Assembly (NCBI RefSeq): GCF_003688595.1
Contig: NZ_RCWT01000010.1
Location: 186,001 to 250,000, forward strand
Direction: 5' to 3'
Length of the DNA: 64,000 nucleotides
DNA from: Sphingomonas sp. PP-F2F-G114-C0414
Lineage (GTDB): Bacteria; Pseudomonadota; Alphaproteobacteria; Sphingomonadales; Sphingomonadaceae
Position numbers and translations under genes: made by a program. The notes beneath the pieces are model-generated. The model ran no database searches. It was given only the letters and a program-made list of their open reading frames with translations, and was not told the DNA's origin. This document shows positions 16,350-25,904 of this stretch, piece by piece (position 1 is the first letter of the stretch; the number at the start of each line of letters is the position of its first letter).

Positions 16350-17522
16350 GTGATCCGTACCATCGACGTTCGCGGTGGCCGGATCCTGGTCGGCGGAGAA
16401 ACACGCGACGACGTCCGGCTTACCATATCGGACGGCCGCCTGCGCGCGATCGAGCCGGCCGGGGGCGGGGGGGACGTCGCAGGCGACGACTTGGCCGGCG
16501 GTGACGTAGCGATCGATCTGGCGGGCGGCTGGCTGCTTCCGGGGTTCATCGACACGCAGGTGAACGGCGGTGGCGGGGTGCTGTTCAACAACGCGCTCGG
16601 GATCGAGGGGCTGGCACGGATTGCGGCGGCACACGCCCGGTTCGGCACCACCGCATTGCTGCCGACGCTGATCACGGACACCGCCGAGGCTATCGAGGCG
16701 GCGCTGGACGCGGTCGACGCGGCGATCGCGGCCGGCGTGCCCGGTATCGTCGGCGTGCATATCGAAGGGCCGTTCATCAACGGCACGCGCAAGGGGATCC
16801 ACGATCCCGCGCTGATCCGCACGCTCGACCGGTCGATCATCGACATTCTGTGCCGACCGCGGCGTGGCGTCGTCATGATGACGCTCGCGCCGGAAGTCGT
16901 CGCCGTCGAGGATATCGCGCAACTCGCCGCGGCGGGGGTCATCCTGAGTGCCGGGCATACCGACGCGACCTACGACGAGGCGCTGGCGGGCTTTGCTGCC
17001 GGGGTCACCGGCGTGACGCACGTCTTCAACGCGATGTCGCCGCTGCTTCACCGCGCGCCGGGCATGGTGGGGGCTGCCTTGAGCGAGGCCGCGATCTGGT
17101 GCGGCATCATCGCCGACGGGGTGCATGTCGCGCCCGCCGCGCTCGACATCGCGTTTCGCAGCAAGGGGGCGGATCGCCTGATGCTGGTGACCGACGCGAT
17201 GCCGAGCGTCGGTTCTAACGACGATTTCTTCCTGCTCAACGGCCGCCGGATGACGGTCGAGGGCGGGGTGTGCATGGGCGAGGACGGTACGCTGGCCGGC
17301 GCGCATCTCGACATGGCGCAGGCGGTGCGGACGATGTGCGCGGCGACCGGCGCCGACCTGCCGACCGTCAGCCGGATGGCGAGCGCGTCGCCCGCCGCGT
17401 TTCTCGGGATGGCGCAGGACCGCGGCACGCTGGCGGTCGGATTGCGCGCGGACTTCGTCGTGCTGGATGCGGCGCTGCAGCCGGTGCAGACGTGGATCGG
17501 CGGGATCAAGGTCGCCGGCTGA
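16350..17522 (+). CDS. nagA: N-acetylglucosamine-6-phosphate deacetylase
   Basis: 390 residues from the GTG at 16350, which has AGGGG about 8 bp upstream; an in-frame GTG nine bases earlier lacks spacing to that site. It is an amidohydrolase of the E. coli NagA type: PGFIDTQVNGGGGVLFN replaces the HxH of other amidohydrolases, as in E. coli, followed by metal-ligand stretches VHIEGPFIN (Glu), SAGHTDATY (His), THVFNAMSPL (His) and the catalytic Asp in VTDAMPSVGSN. It converts GlcNAc-6-P to GlcN-6-P in the cytosol. It connects the neighbouring alpha-GlcNAc-releasing operon to central metabolism; no kinase or nagB is in the window. Confidence 0.95.
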   Translation: MIRTIDVRGGRILVGGETRDDVRLTISDGRLRAIEPAGGGGDVAGDDLAGGDVAIDLAGGWLLPGFIDTQVNGGGGVLFNNALGIEGLARIAAAHARFGTTALLPTLITDTAEAIEAALDAVDAAIAAGVPGIVGVHIEGPFINGTRKGIHDPALIRTLDRSIIDILCRPRRGVVMMTLAPEVVAVEDIAQLAAAGVILSAGHTDATYDEALAGFAAGVTGVTHVFNAMSPLLHRAPGMVGAALSEAAIWCGIIADGVHVAPAALDIAFRSKGADRLMLVTDAMPSVGSNDDFFLLNGRRMTVEGGVCMGEDGTLAGAHLDMAQAVRTMCAATGADLPTVSRMASASPAAFLGMAQDRGTLAVGLRADFVVLDAALQPVQTWIGGIKVAG

Positions 17523-17539
17523 CCCGCGGCTGGCGGGTC
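17521..17539. terminator. Hairpin between nagA and gntR-type gene
   Basis: GACCCGC-GGCTG-GCGGGTC forms a perfect 7-bp stem with a 5-nt loop, beginning in the nagA stop codon and lying between two convergent genes. There is no U-tract, so a classical intrinsic terminator is uncertain. Confidence 0.4.
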
Positions 17540-17585
17540 GCTTCGGCGAGGTGCCCGATGCGATCCTAGATCCTACAGGCCAGCG

Positions 17586-18347
17586 TCAGCTGTGGTGGAG
17601 TTCTGCGACGAGGTCGTAGGCATCGCCACGATAATAGGAATGCGTGACCTCGATCACGCGGCCATCGGCGGCGAAGGAGCGCCGTTCGATCATCAGCCCC
17701 GGGTCACGCTCCTCGATGCCGAGCAGCACGGCGTGCTCTTTGCCAAAGCAGATCGCGCGGACGCGTTGCAGCGCCCGTACGGGGCGGTTCCCGTTGGCGG
17801 CCAGGGCGCCGTACAGCGAGGACACGACATCATCGAGCCGCTTCAGGCCCCAGCTCGGCACCGTGGCATATTCGACGGCCATCGTCTCGTCGTCTGCGAA
17901 GCGGATGCGCTGGAAACGGAAGACGTGCGACCCGGGCGAGAGACCCAGCGCGAGCGCCTCCTCGGGGGTCACCGACCCTTCGGACCGATCGATCCACTCG
18001 CTGGACGGGCGCCGGCCGCGTGCCAGCATGTCTTCGGAGAAGGACGACAGCGCGGAGAAGTTCTTCTCGACGCGGCTGGCGTCCTGCGCGCCCGGGCTTC
18101 GCGATACGAACGTGCCGGCACCCCGCCGCCGTTCGAGCAGGCCATCGGTGACCAGCGCCTCCAGTGCCTTGCGGATCGTCACGCGCGATAGCTGGAACTC
18201 GTCGCACAGTTCCCGTTCGCTCGGCAGCGCGGTACCCGCCGCGAGCCGTCGGGTTTCGATCGCGGTGCGGATCAGGCCCTGCAACCACAGATAGCGCGGG
18301 CCGCTGCTCGTCGCGGCCGTAACGTCTAGAAGGTCGATGAACGCCAT
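17586..18347 (-). CDS. GntR-family (HutC-type) regulator, likely of GlcNAc genes
   Basis: 253 residues from MAFIDLLDV; a frame extension of ten codons is possible. The N-terminal GntR winged helix (residues about 20-90) includes LPSERELCDEFQLSRVTIRKALEALVTDGLLERRRGAGTFV. The C-terminal UTRA-type effector domain shows FRFQRIRFADDETMAVEYATVP and ends MIERRSFAADGRVIEVTHSYYRGDAYD. HutC-type GntR proteins such as NagQ/YvoA sense GlcN-6-P or GlcNAc-6-P. Convergence with nagA and flanking glycosidases make control of this locus by an amino-sugar phosphate likely, though no operator is identified. Confidence 0.88.
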   Translation of the reverse strand: MAFIDLLDVTAATSSGPRYLWLQGLIRTAIETRRLAAGTALPSERELCDEFQLSRVTIRKALEALVTDGLLERRRGAGTFVSRSPGAQDASRVEKNFSALSSFSEDMLARGRRPSSEWIDRSEGSVTPEEALALGLSPGSHVFRFQRIRFADDETMAVEYATVPSWGLKRLDDVVSSLYGALAANGNRPVRALQRVRAICFGKEHAVLLGIEERDPGLMIERRSFAADGRVIEVTHSYYRGDAYDLVAELHHS

Positions 18348-18426
18348 AGAGGCTTGGCGTAACACTTGCCGCCGCACATGTCATACATCCGTTGGACACT
18401 GTGGTCGCGGATGGTTCGCGCTCGGC

Positions 18427-21315
18427 CTACCAGACCGCCACGCTGCGGCTGAGGCCGGTCGCCTCGCCCGCGTCGGCCTGGAGCAGCAGCGTCACGACGC
18501 GCTCCTGCTCGCCGGCCGGGAGAGGCGCGACCATCGCTGCTTCTGCCGGGTCGCTTTTGGTGGCGACGCGTCGGCCGTCGACCCACAGCTCCGCGCGGCC
18601 GATCACGCCGGCGAAATGCAGCGTGCCACCGCGGACCGCGACGTGCCGACGCGGCATGAAGCGACCCTGGATCAGCGTGTAGGCGCGCGCGGCCTGCGCC
18701 TCCTCGAGCCGTCCGGTGCGGACATAGCTCAGGCTGCGCCATTGCTGCGCCGGGTAGATCGTCCGCGCGTCGGGCGCCTGCGCGACGAACGGCGTGCGCC
18801 GCCACTCACCGAGATGGTGAACCGACGGCGTCACCGCGACGGCGCGGGTCTGCGCGGCTACCAGCGGAAACGCCGCGCGAGCGGGGGACAGCCCGGCGAC
18901 GCGCGCGGTCAGGACCAGTTGCTTCGCGCCTGCCGAAGAACGCACCAGCACCTGCGCGAAACCGTTGAACAGCTTGCGGGCGTTGCCTTGCTCGGGGTCG
19001 TGATCGTTGGGATTGCCGTTGCCGACGCCGATGATCTCGCCGCCCTCGACCGCGAACGTGACGGTGTCGTTCGCGGTCGGCACGTGGAGGCCGCTCGCAT
19101 CGATCAGGTCGACGCTGATCGGCTGCACGTCGGCACCGTCGCCGAGCATCATCGGGCGATCGGGCGTCAGCCGCAGCGTGGCAGGCCGGCCCGCGGTCGT
19201 AACGCTGGCGCGAACGACTTCGCGACCGCCGCTGTAGCCGATCGCTTCGAGCGTGCCCGGTGCGAACGGCACCTGCCATTCGAGCATTTCGAACGGTTTG
19301 CACGTCTGCCGCCCGATCGGCTTGCCGTTGAGCGACAGCGCGACCGCCTCGACATTGGTCGGCACCATCACCTTGATCGGCTGGCCTTCGCGCCCGGCCC
19401 AGTTCCAGTGCGGACCGATCGCGATCACCGGCTCCGCGGCGATCCACTGCGCGCGCCGCAGATGATAGGCCATCTTGGCGAACCCGCACAGGTCGAGGAT
19501 GCCGAACGAGCTCGATGCCGCCGGCCAGGGCAACGGGGTCGGTTCGCCGTGATAGTCGAACCCCGTCCAGACGAAGGTCGCGGCGATGTACGGGCGGCTG
19601 CCGATCATCCGCCAGCTTTCGTGATGCGTCAGGCCCCATTCGGGCGCTTCGGTATCGTAGGACGTCAGCACGTTGCGCGCCGTGTCGCTCGTCCACTCGC
19701 CGCGCGTCATCACCGCGCTGGTGTCTTCCGTGCTGAGCAGGGGGCGATCGGGGTGGAGTTTGTGGTAGCGATCGTACCAGCCGTGCTTGTAGTTGAAGCC
19801 GACCACGTCGACCGCATCGGCGCCGTTCAGCGGCGTGAACATGCCGTCGTTCATCGCGGCGGTGACGGGGCGGGTATCGTCCAGCGCCTTCACCGCGGCG
19901 GCGAGGCGGCGGACCATCTCATAGCCCTGTTCGCTGCCCTGCATCGGTTCTTCGTTGAGCACCGACCACAGGATGATGCTGGGCCGGTTGCGGTCCCGCC
20001 GGACCATCCATTCGAGCTGCGCCAGATACTCGGGACTGGGATCGAAATGGCGGTTCTCGGCCATCACCAGCATGCCGAGGCGGTCGCACGCATCGAGCAT
20101 GCCGGCGTCGGCGGTGCCGTGCGTGAAACGGATCGCATTCGCGCCGATCTGTTTCAGGCGACGCACGCGCCACTCCATCAGCGCGGCGGGCACCGCGACG
20201 CCGACGCCGGCATGGTCCTGATGGATGCAAACGCCCTTGATCTTCAGTGGCACGCCATTGAGGTGGAACCCCGACGCCGCATCAAACACCGCGGTGCGGA
20301 AACCGATTTCGGTACGGCGGCTGTCGATGGTCTTGCCGCCCTGCACCAGCCGCGTGTGCAGCGTGTAAAGCGTCGGCGTCTCGGGGGACCACAGGTTTGG
20401 TCGCGCGACCGGCAGCAGCATCGTAGCGGTTGCCGTCGCCAGCGGGGTCGCGGTGGCGGTGGCGCTCGACTGCGCCAGGGTGCGACCGTCCGCGTCCTGC
20501 AGCACCGCTTCGACCGTCGCCTGACCCGGCGCGGCACCGGCGTTAGCGAGCGTTACCGTCACCGGTATCTGCCAGCTGCCGCCCGCCTGCGCGCGCGGCG
20601 TGGCATGCACGCCATCGGTCGCGATGTGCAGCGCGGGTCGCACCGCCAGCCAGCAATCGCGGTACAGTCCGGCGCCCTCATACCACCAGCCTTCCATGAC
20701 ATCCCCGTCGACGCGGATCGCGATGGTGTTGGGTTCGTCGCCGAAGCGGGCATAGGGCGTGAGATCGACGGTCTGCTGGACATAGCCGGACAGGCTGTGG
20801 GCGACCGGCACGCCGTTGAACCAGACGGTGGCGTTGTTGGCCATGCCGCCGAGCTGGAGTTCGAGATACTGGCCGTGCCAGCCCGCCGGCAGAACGACGT
20901 AGCGACGATACCAGCCAATGCCGCGACGGCGATACCCGAACGCGTCGTTCTGATCGGATTCGACCGGGTGCGCGATCGCCCAGTCATGCGGAAGCTGCAC
21001 GGCGGTCCAGTCGGAATCGTCGTAGTCCAGACCGGCGGCGCCCTGCGCGTTGCCGGCCTTGGTCGCGGCATAGGTCTCGTCGTTGCCACGCACGGCGGGG
21101 ACGGGGATGTCGCCTTCATGGAACAGCCAGCCATGGTTGAGCGCGATCAGGCTCGGGTCTGCGGGTGCGTGCGGCGAGGGTAGATGTCCGAGCGGGATCG
21201 GCATGTCGGGCGAGAGCGCTGTACCGGTCGGACCGCGACGTTCTGCCAGAGAGGGTTGCGCCAACGACACGGCAAGCGCCGACGATGAAACGACGAAACG
21301 GCGACGGTCGAGCAT
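18427..21315 (-). CDS. GH2 beta-galactosidase-type glycosidase, exported
   Basis: 962 residues from MLDRRRFVVSSSALAVSLA (ribosome site GGGAGG), a twin-arginine-like signal. GH2 domain order: N-terminal jelly roll (about 50-270, GWLFHEGD, LPHDWAIAHP, YRRRGIGWYRRY), immunoglobulin-like sandwich, TIM barrel (about 350-640) with RFTHGTADAGMLDACDRLGM, acid/base Glu in WSVLNEEP and nucleophile candidate in STEDTS, then C-terminal sandwich domains. It removes beta-linked galactose or a related sugar outside the cytoplasm. It lies directly downstream of no other gene on its strand but belongs by context to the GlcNAc/fucose glycan locus. Confidence 0.92.
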   Translation of the reverse strand: MLDRRRFVVSSSALAVSLAQPSLAERRGPTGTALSPDMPIPLGHLPSPHAPADPSLIALNHGWLFHEGDIPVPAVRGNDETYAATKAGNAQGAAGLDYDDSDWTAVQLPHDWAIAHPVESDQNDAFGYRRRGIGWYRRYVVLPAGWHGQYLELQLGGMANNATVWFNGVPVAHSLSGYVQQTVDLTPYARFGDEPNTIAIRVDGDVMEGWWYEGAGLYRDCWLAVRPALHIATDGVHATPRAQAGGSWQIPVTVTLANAGAAPGQATVEAVLQDADGRTLAQSSATATATPLATATATMLLPVARPNLWSPETPTLYTLHTRLVQGGKTIDSRRTEIGFRTAVFDAASGFHLNGVPLKIKGVCIHQDHAGVGVAVPAALMEWRVRRLKQIGANAIRFTHGTADAGMLDACDRLGMLVMAENRHFDPSPEYLAQLEWMVRRDRNRPSIILWSVLNEEPMQGSEQGYEMVRRLAAAVKALDDTRPVTAAMNDGMFTPLNGADAVDVVGFNYKHGWYDRYHKLHPDRPLLSTEDTSAVMTRGEWTSDTARNVLTSYDTEAPEWGLTHHESWRMIGSRPYIAATFVWTGFDYHGEPTPLPWPAASSSFGILDLCGFAKMAYHLRRAQWIAAEPVIAIGPHWNWAGREGQPIKVMVPTNVEAVALSLNGKPIGRQTCKPFEMLEWQVPFAPGTLEAIGYSGGREVVRASVTTAGRPATLRLTPDRPMMLGDGADVQPISVDLIDASGLHVPTANDTVTFAVEGGEIIGVGNGNPNDHDPEQGNARKLFNGFAQVLVRSSAGAKQLVLTARVAGLSPARAAFPLVAAQTRAVAVTPSVHHLGEWRRTPFVAQAPDARTIYPAQQWRSLSYVRTGRLEEAQAARAYTLIQGRFMPRRHVAVRGGTLHFAGVIGRAELWVDGRRVATKSDPAEAAMVAPLPAGEQERVVTLLLQADAGEATGLSRSVAVW

Positions 21316-21642
21316 CTGGCCTCCCTGGATACATCTGCAAGGCCAAAACAATACATCAACGCTTGACGCGCTCAACTGCCAAATCCGCGGACGCCGATCG
21401 CAGCCCGTGACCTTACTCTTTGCCGATGCGGACGATGCCTGGGACGATCGCGAATTTGCCTGAGGCGGTTTGCTTCTTGACTACGTTTCCGTGCTTGGCT
21501 GCTGCCGAACTCACTAAGGCCAATCTAGGTATCAGTCCGCGACGCGATCGATCTATGACACATTGTTGCAATCCACTCGCATTAGCCATAAGCGGGCGAA
21601 ATCGCTGCAGCGTAGAACCGTGGCGAAACCAAGGGGTCCTCG
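21316..21642. other. Divergent intergenic region, GH2 and siderophore receptor
   Basis: 327 bp separating two divergent genes. Both promoters must lie here. I looked for a Fur-type box upstream of the receptor and for a repeated dyad upstream of GH2 and saw neither clearly. No coding sequence is supported. Confidence 0.5.
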
Positions 21643-23772
21643 ATGCGTCAAAGTTACAGCCGGAGCGCGTGTCGGAGCGTAGCGTATGCGAGCCTGAGCA
21701 CGATCGCGTTGGGTATCGGCATGGGCCTACCCAGGACGGCATACGCGCAGGACGCGGGAGACCGCGACGTGGCGAGCGGTGGCAGAAGCGATATCGTCGT
21801 TACCGCGCGGAAGGCGAGTGCCAGCATCCTGGGCAGCGACGTACCGATCAGAATCTACCCGCAATCCGTGCGCGTGTTCGGCCAAAAGGAACTCGAGGCG
21901 CTCAACACCACCCGGCTCGACGACGTGCTCGATCTTGCCGGAGGGGTGTCGCGCCAGAACGATTTCGGCGGACTATGGGACAAGTACGCGATCCGCGGGT
22001 TTGCCGGCGACGAGAACGCCGGTCCGGATATCATGATCAACCGCTTCAGCAGCAATCTCGGCTACAACGCGCCCATCGACACCGCTACGGTCGAGCGGAT
22101 CGAGGTGCTGAAAGGGGCCGGCGCCGCGCTATCGGGCCGGGGCGAGCCTGGCGGATCGATCAATATCGTCACCAAGGCGCCGCTCGATCACCTTCATGCG
22201 TCGGCCAGCGCCAGTTATGGAAGCTGGGACAGCGGGAGGCTGACGGGCGACGTCGGCGGACCGATCGCCAAGGGGGTGTCTGTCCGGCTGATCGGCGTCG
22301 GCGAGGAGCATGACAGCTTCCGGGACCATGTCGAAGGATCGCGCCGCCTGATCGCGCCTTCGGTGTCATGGCAGGCGTCCGACGCGCTGCGCGTCCTCTA
22401 CCAGGCCGAGTATATGCGTAACGAAGCGACGCTGGATCGCGGCGTGGTCGGCATCGCGGGCAATGCGCGGGCGATGGACCGGGACACGTTCCTGGGCGAA
22501 CCGGCGGACGGACCGATCATCCAGAAGATCCTGTGGCAACAGGCGACGGTTTTCGCGGACCTGGGCAGTGGTATCGGGTTCGAGGTCGGCGGCAGCCAGC
22601 GTGACGGTTCGCTACGCGGGTTCGGCACCATGGTCGATTTCGGCGCTCGCGGACTCCAGGCGAACGGACTCACTGCCGGGCGCGACCGCCGTTATCACGA
22701 TTTCGCGTGGGACGACCTCACGCTGCGCGCAGAATTGACGGGATCGCTGCGCTTCCTGGGCCTGGACCATGATTTGCGTCTCGGCGTCGACAGGGTGCGC
22801 CACTTCATGGACTTTCGGCTCGATCGCGCGCGCGGCACGACTACCCGCCCGATCCTGGTTATCGACCTGTTCAACCCGGTCTATGGTCAGCCCTTGCCGG
22901 TACCGCCGGCCAACGTCAGCCGTACCGAATCCTTCCGTAGCGAAAGCGCGTATGCGCAGGATATCGTCCGCGCGGGCGACTTCACGCTGCTGCTGGGCGC
23001 GCGTTGGAACAGCTTTCGACAGACCGTACGCAATCGGCTGACCGGCAATGCCGATCTCGATACGGTCGACCGCGGTGTGACGCCGCGGGCCGCTCTGTCA
23101 TGGCAGGTCGGCAAGGGCCTGTCGCTATACACGAGCTGGGGGCAATCCTTGCGGCTCAATCCATCCGACGGCATTTCCACGTTCGACGCGGAACGGAGCC
23201 GCTCGACCGAAGTGGGCGCCAAGTTCGCGGTCCTGCACGGTGTGGTGACGGGGCAGGCGGCAGTGTTCGACATGGAAAAGCGCAACGTCCTGAATCCGAA
23301 CGCGACCGACCCGTTCGTGAAAAGCCAGATCGGGCGCCAGCGCTCGCGGGGCGCAGAAGCGGAAGCCACGGTGAACGTGACGGACGATCTCTACGCCACG
23401 GCCACATACACCTATGTCGACGCGACCGTCCGGCAGGACGTGGACCGGACGCTGATCGGCACGCGCCTGTCAAACGTGCCCAAGAACGCGTGGGCACTGT
23501 TTGCCGTCAAACAGTTCGACGGGCTGTCGGTGGGTGGCGGTATCAGCCACTCGGGGAGCCGGGCCGGCGATCCGTTCGCCAGCGGGTATCGTCTGCCGGC
23601 CTACACCATTGCGCGCGCGAATTTGAGCTATGCCGTGTCGGAGCACCTGACGATGCGCGTCGATATCGATAACATCTTCGATAAATATTATATCTCGAGT
23701 TCGTATGCCAATGTGTGGACGACGCCGGGGGCGCCGCGCAACGTGCGACTGACGATCACCTCACGCCTGTGA
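21643..23772 (+). CDS. TonB-dependent siderophore-type receptor
   Basis: 709 residues with a signal peptide (cleavage after RTAYAQ) and TonB box SDIVVTARKA. The plug contains PQSVRVFGQKELEALNTTRLDDVLDLAGGVSRQ and the siderophore-receptor hallmark VERIEVLKGAGAALSGRGEPGGSINIVTKAP. The 22-strand barrel ends PGAPRNVRLTITSRL. The plug type (FhuA/FpvA-like) and length differ from the three approx. 940-residue receptors in this window. It should take up a ferric siderophore, although some members serve other ligands. It is single in its transcript, and no siderophore genes are nearby. Confidence 0.93.
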   Translation: MRQSYSRSACRSVAYASLSTIALGIGMGLPRTAYAQDAGDRDVASGGRSDIVVTARKASASILGSDVPIRIYPQSVRVFGQKELEALNTTRLDDVLDLAGGVSRQNDFGGLWDKYAIRGFAGDENAGPDIMINRFSSNLGYNAPIDTATVERIEVLKGAGAALSGRGEPGGSINIVTKAPLDHLHASASASYGSWDSGRLTGDVGGPIAKGVSVRLIGVGEEHDSFRDHVEGSRRLIAPSVSWQASDALRVLYQAEYMRNEATLDRGVVGIAGNARAMDRDTFLGEPADGPIIQKILWQQATVFADLGSGIGFEVGGSQRDGSLRGFGTMVDFGARGLQANGLTAGRDRRYHDFAWDDLTLRAELTGSLRFLGLDHDLRLGVDRVRHFMDFRLDRARGTTTRPILVIDLFNPVYGQPLPVPPANVSRTESFRSESAYAQDIVRAGDFTLLLGARWNSFRQTVRNRLTGNADLDTVDRGVTPRAALSWQVGKGLSLYTSWGQSLRLNPSDGISTFDAERSRSTEVGAKFAVLHGVVTGQAAVFDMEKRNVLNPNATDPFVKSQIGRQRSRGAEAEATVNVTDDLYATATYTYVDATVRQDVDRTLIGTRLSNVPKNAWALFAVKQFDGLSVGGGISHSGSRAGDPFASGYRLPAYTIARANLSYAVSEHLTMRVDIDNIFDKYYISSSYANVWTTPGAPRNVRLTITSRL

Positions 23773-23793
23773 AGGTCGTACGGCAGCATCGCC

Positions 23794-25103
23794 TTAGAGC
23801 GCCGACAAAACGGGGTTCGATCGGCCGGGTTTATCGAAAGGCCTGATCGCGACGTCCGACACGGTTACGCTGCCGCCAGCGCTCTTCAGGTGCAATTCGG
23901 TGGCATCGAGTGGCGCGGTGATGAGCGCGGACATCGTCGCCGTTCCGTCGGCGAGAAAAAGCTCCACCGAACCGGAGTCGATGAACAGGCTGATCTTCAC
24001 AGCGCCCTTGGTGAAGTCGCACGCGATACTTCGGGGCTGTCGCCATACATCGCCGTCCGGCTGATTGGGGCCGCTATCCGATCGCTCCAGGCAGATGATA
24101 TTGTCATGCGCCCTGAAGATGAATCTGGTCGCAAAGCGGTTATCGGCTCGAACCGATAGCACGACCTTGGCCGGCCAGATCTGGCCGACCCGGGTGAGCG
24201 TGAGATCGATACGACACGCTGCGGTCTGTGCACCTGTCGGCCAGACATATTCCGATCCTTCGACGATCGTTTGATCCTGTCCGGTAATGGCTTCGGCAAA
24301 GACCGTATCCTGCGCGGCGAGCGGCGTGCTGATCAGGCGCGGGACGTCGTCGATACGCTGAAGTCGTAGCTGGCGAACAAGGCTGAGTTGCCCGCGGTAA
24401 TCGTGCGCGAGCGGGATTTTCTTCACGTAATCCCAGTTGCTCATCCATGCGATCGCGTACGCCGCGGCAAGTGGATCAGCCGCCGCCGGATCGATCCAGA
24501 CGACCGCGGCATAGAAATCCGGACCGCCGTCGACCCATTGTCCCTCCGGGGCATCCGCCATGAAACTCGTCCCATCGAAATCACCGACCCAATAATAGGC
24601 GCCCACGGTAAAGCCGAGTTTGGTGCCGTTGCCGCCGACCAGCAATATCCATTTGTCTGCCGACATCTGGCCGTTCGCGTCGTACAGATGCAGCTTGAAG
24701 AGGTGTGAGCATTCCATGACGCGGCCGACGATCGTCGAGGCAAAGCCGCTGGCATAGCGCCACTGCTTGAGGTTGGCGGACGTGTAGACTCCGATCTTGC
24801 CCTCTTCGGACAGGGTCATGACCCAGCGTTCGGTCGGCGCATGCCAGAACACGGTGGGATCGCGGAAATCCTTGTGACCGCCGGGGTTGGGCAGGACGAT
24901 GTCATGGAACGTGAAGCTCGCGCCGCTGTCGCGCAAGTACCACAAGGCGCAGGACTGGCCGGCGCCGAAACCAGCCGTATGCGCCGTATCCAAGACGGTA
25001 CTCGCTCCACAACTCGCCGAAGCCCGTCGTGTTGCGTGGGATCACGATACCCCTATCCTGCCGCGCGACGAGGTCCTTCGAGGTCGTTCGTGCCGCCCGC
25101 TGG
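23794..25103 (-). pseudogene. GH32 fructan/sucrose hydrolase, decayed 5' end
   Basis: An open frame from a TTG at 24993 encodes 399 residues matching the GH32 five-bladed propeller from its middle on (KDFRDPTVFWH with the RDP motif, VMECSHLFKLH with the acid/base Glu) plus the C-terminal beta sandwich (SVELFLADGTATMSALIT). The N-terminal blade with the nucleophile motif WMNDPNG is absent from this frame. Upstream, 25103-25074 reads PAGGTNDLEG in another frame, a plausible ruin of that motif, followed by stops and further faint GH32-like sequence. Enzyme activity is therefore unlikely. It probably belonged to a fructan-use operon with the truncated ROK gene beside it. Confidence 0.75.
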
Positions 25104-25124
25104 GTGGGTGGAATTGTAGAGCGC

Positions 25125-25619
25125 CTACAGCATCCAAAACCAAGGCGTGGCGATGCCGATGCCCATGAACGCCTCGGCGCTCAACAGGTCCGTCGATGCC
25201 AGGTGTTCGTCGATGAAAGCGTCAATGTGTCCGAGCACGGTATCGATCGAGGGAAAGCTGCCGGCATGGCGACCGACCGCTTTGCGCTCCCCGTCGAAAT
25301 CCAGCAGTACGATGGTGGTGTCGCCGCGCCCGACCTCGACGCCGACGGTATATCCTCGCTTGCCGTTGATCCGGTAGATCGTCGCCGGCTGGCCCATCCC
25401 ACCGGTGCGCCTGCCCGCCTGGAACAGCAGCCCGACCTCGGCCAGTTCATCGACGATGCGGACGACGGCTTGAGGTGACAGGCCCGTCATGCGCGCGAGT
25501 TCCGCTTTCGAAGCGCCGTTCATCCGTCGAACGGCCGACAGGATCAGGCGCTCATTATACCGTCGCATTCCGCCAGCATTCGTACCTCTGCGCATGGAAT
25601 CCACGCCGTATCCTTTCAT
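25125..25619 (-). pseudogene. ROK-family regulator, C-terminal half missing
   Basis: Starting at MKGYGVDS (25619) or MRRGTNAGG (25595), the protein has an N-terminal winged helix (LSAVRRMNGASKAELARMTGLSPQAVVRIVDELAEVGLL) and the first ROK-kinase-like segment (YTVGVEVGRGDTTIVLLDFDGE), then ends abruptly at MGIGIATPWFWML. A full ROK regulator is about 380-400 residues, so roughly 200 are gone, including the zinc/sugar-binding half. The next sequence on the same strand is the damaged start of GH32, so one deletion could explain both. It may still bind DNA. Confidence 0.8.
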
Positions 25620-25904
25620 CCGTTTTGCCGGAGCGTCGCGGAGACACTCGCCATCAGGCGTTCGCCGTTCCCCCGATAAGGCACCGGGGCCCATACGGAA
25701 GGGTGCGCAGCCCTTTTTTTGGTCGCGATCCATCCGAAGATTTCCCGCAAGACGAATGGGACGCTGTCGTCCGACCTCTGGCGCATCCCGCTGCCGCCTA
25801 CGTGTTTAACGCCGCTGGATATTATTGGCGTGCGCGAATTAAATCGAGCGGCGATGCGTACCGGAGGCTAGGGCGGGCGTCTCGTCAGTCGCCAGGATGA
25901 TCGC

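Noticed and set aside
15931..16353. Possible 140-residue gene or transposase end (RYRWRVEYC on the minus strand) before nagA
   Set aside because: No family resemblance that I can defend. The repeated RVEYC comes from the inverted repeat read on both strands.
21316..21642. Fur box for the siderophore-type receptor
   Set aside because: No stretch resembling the 19-bp Fur consensus was found by eye.
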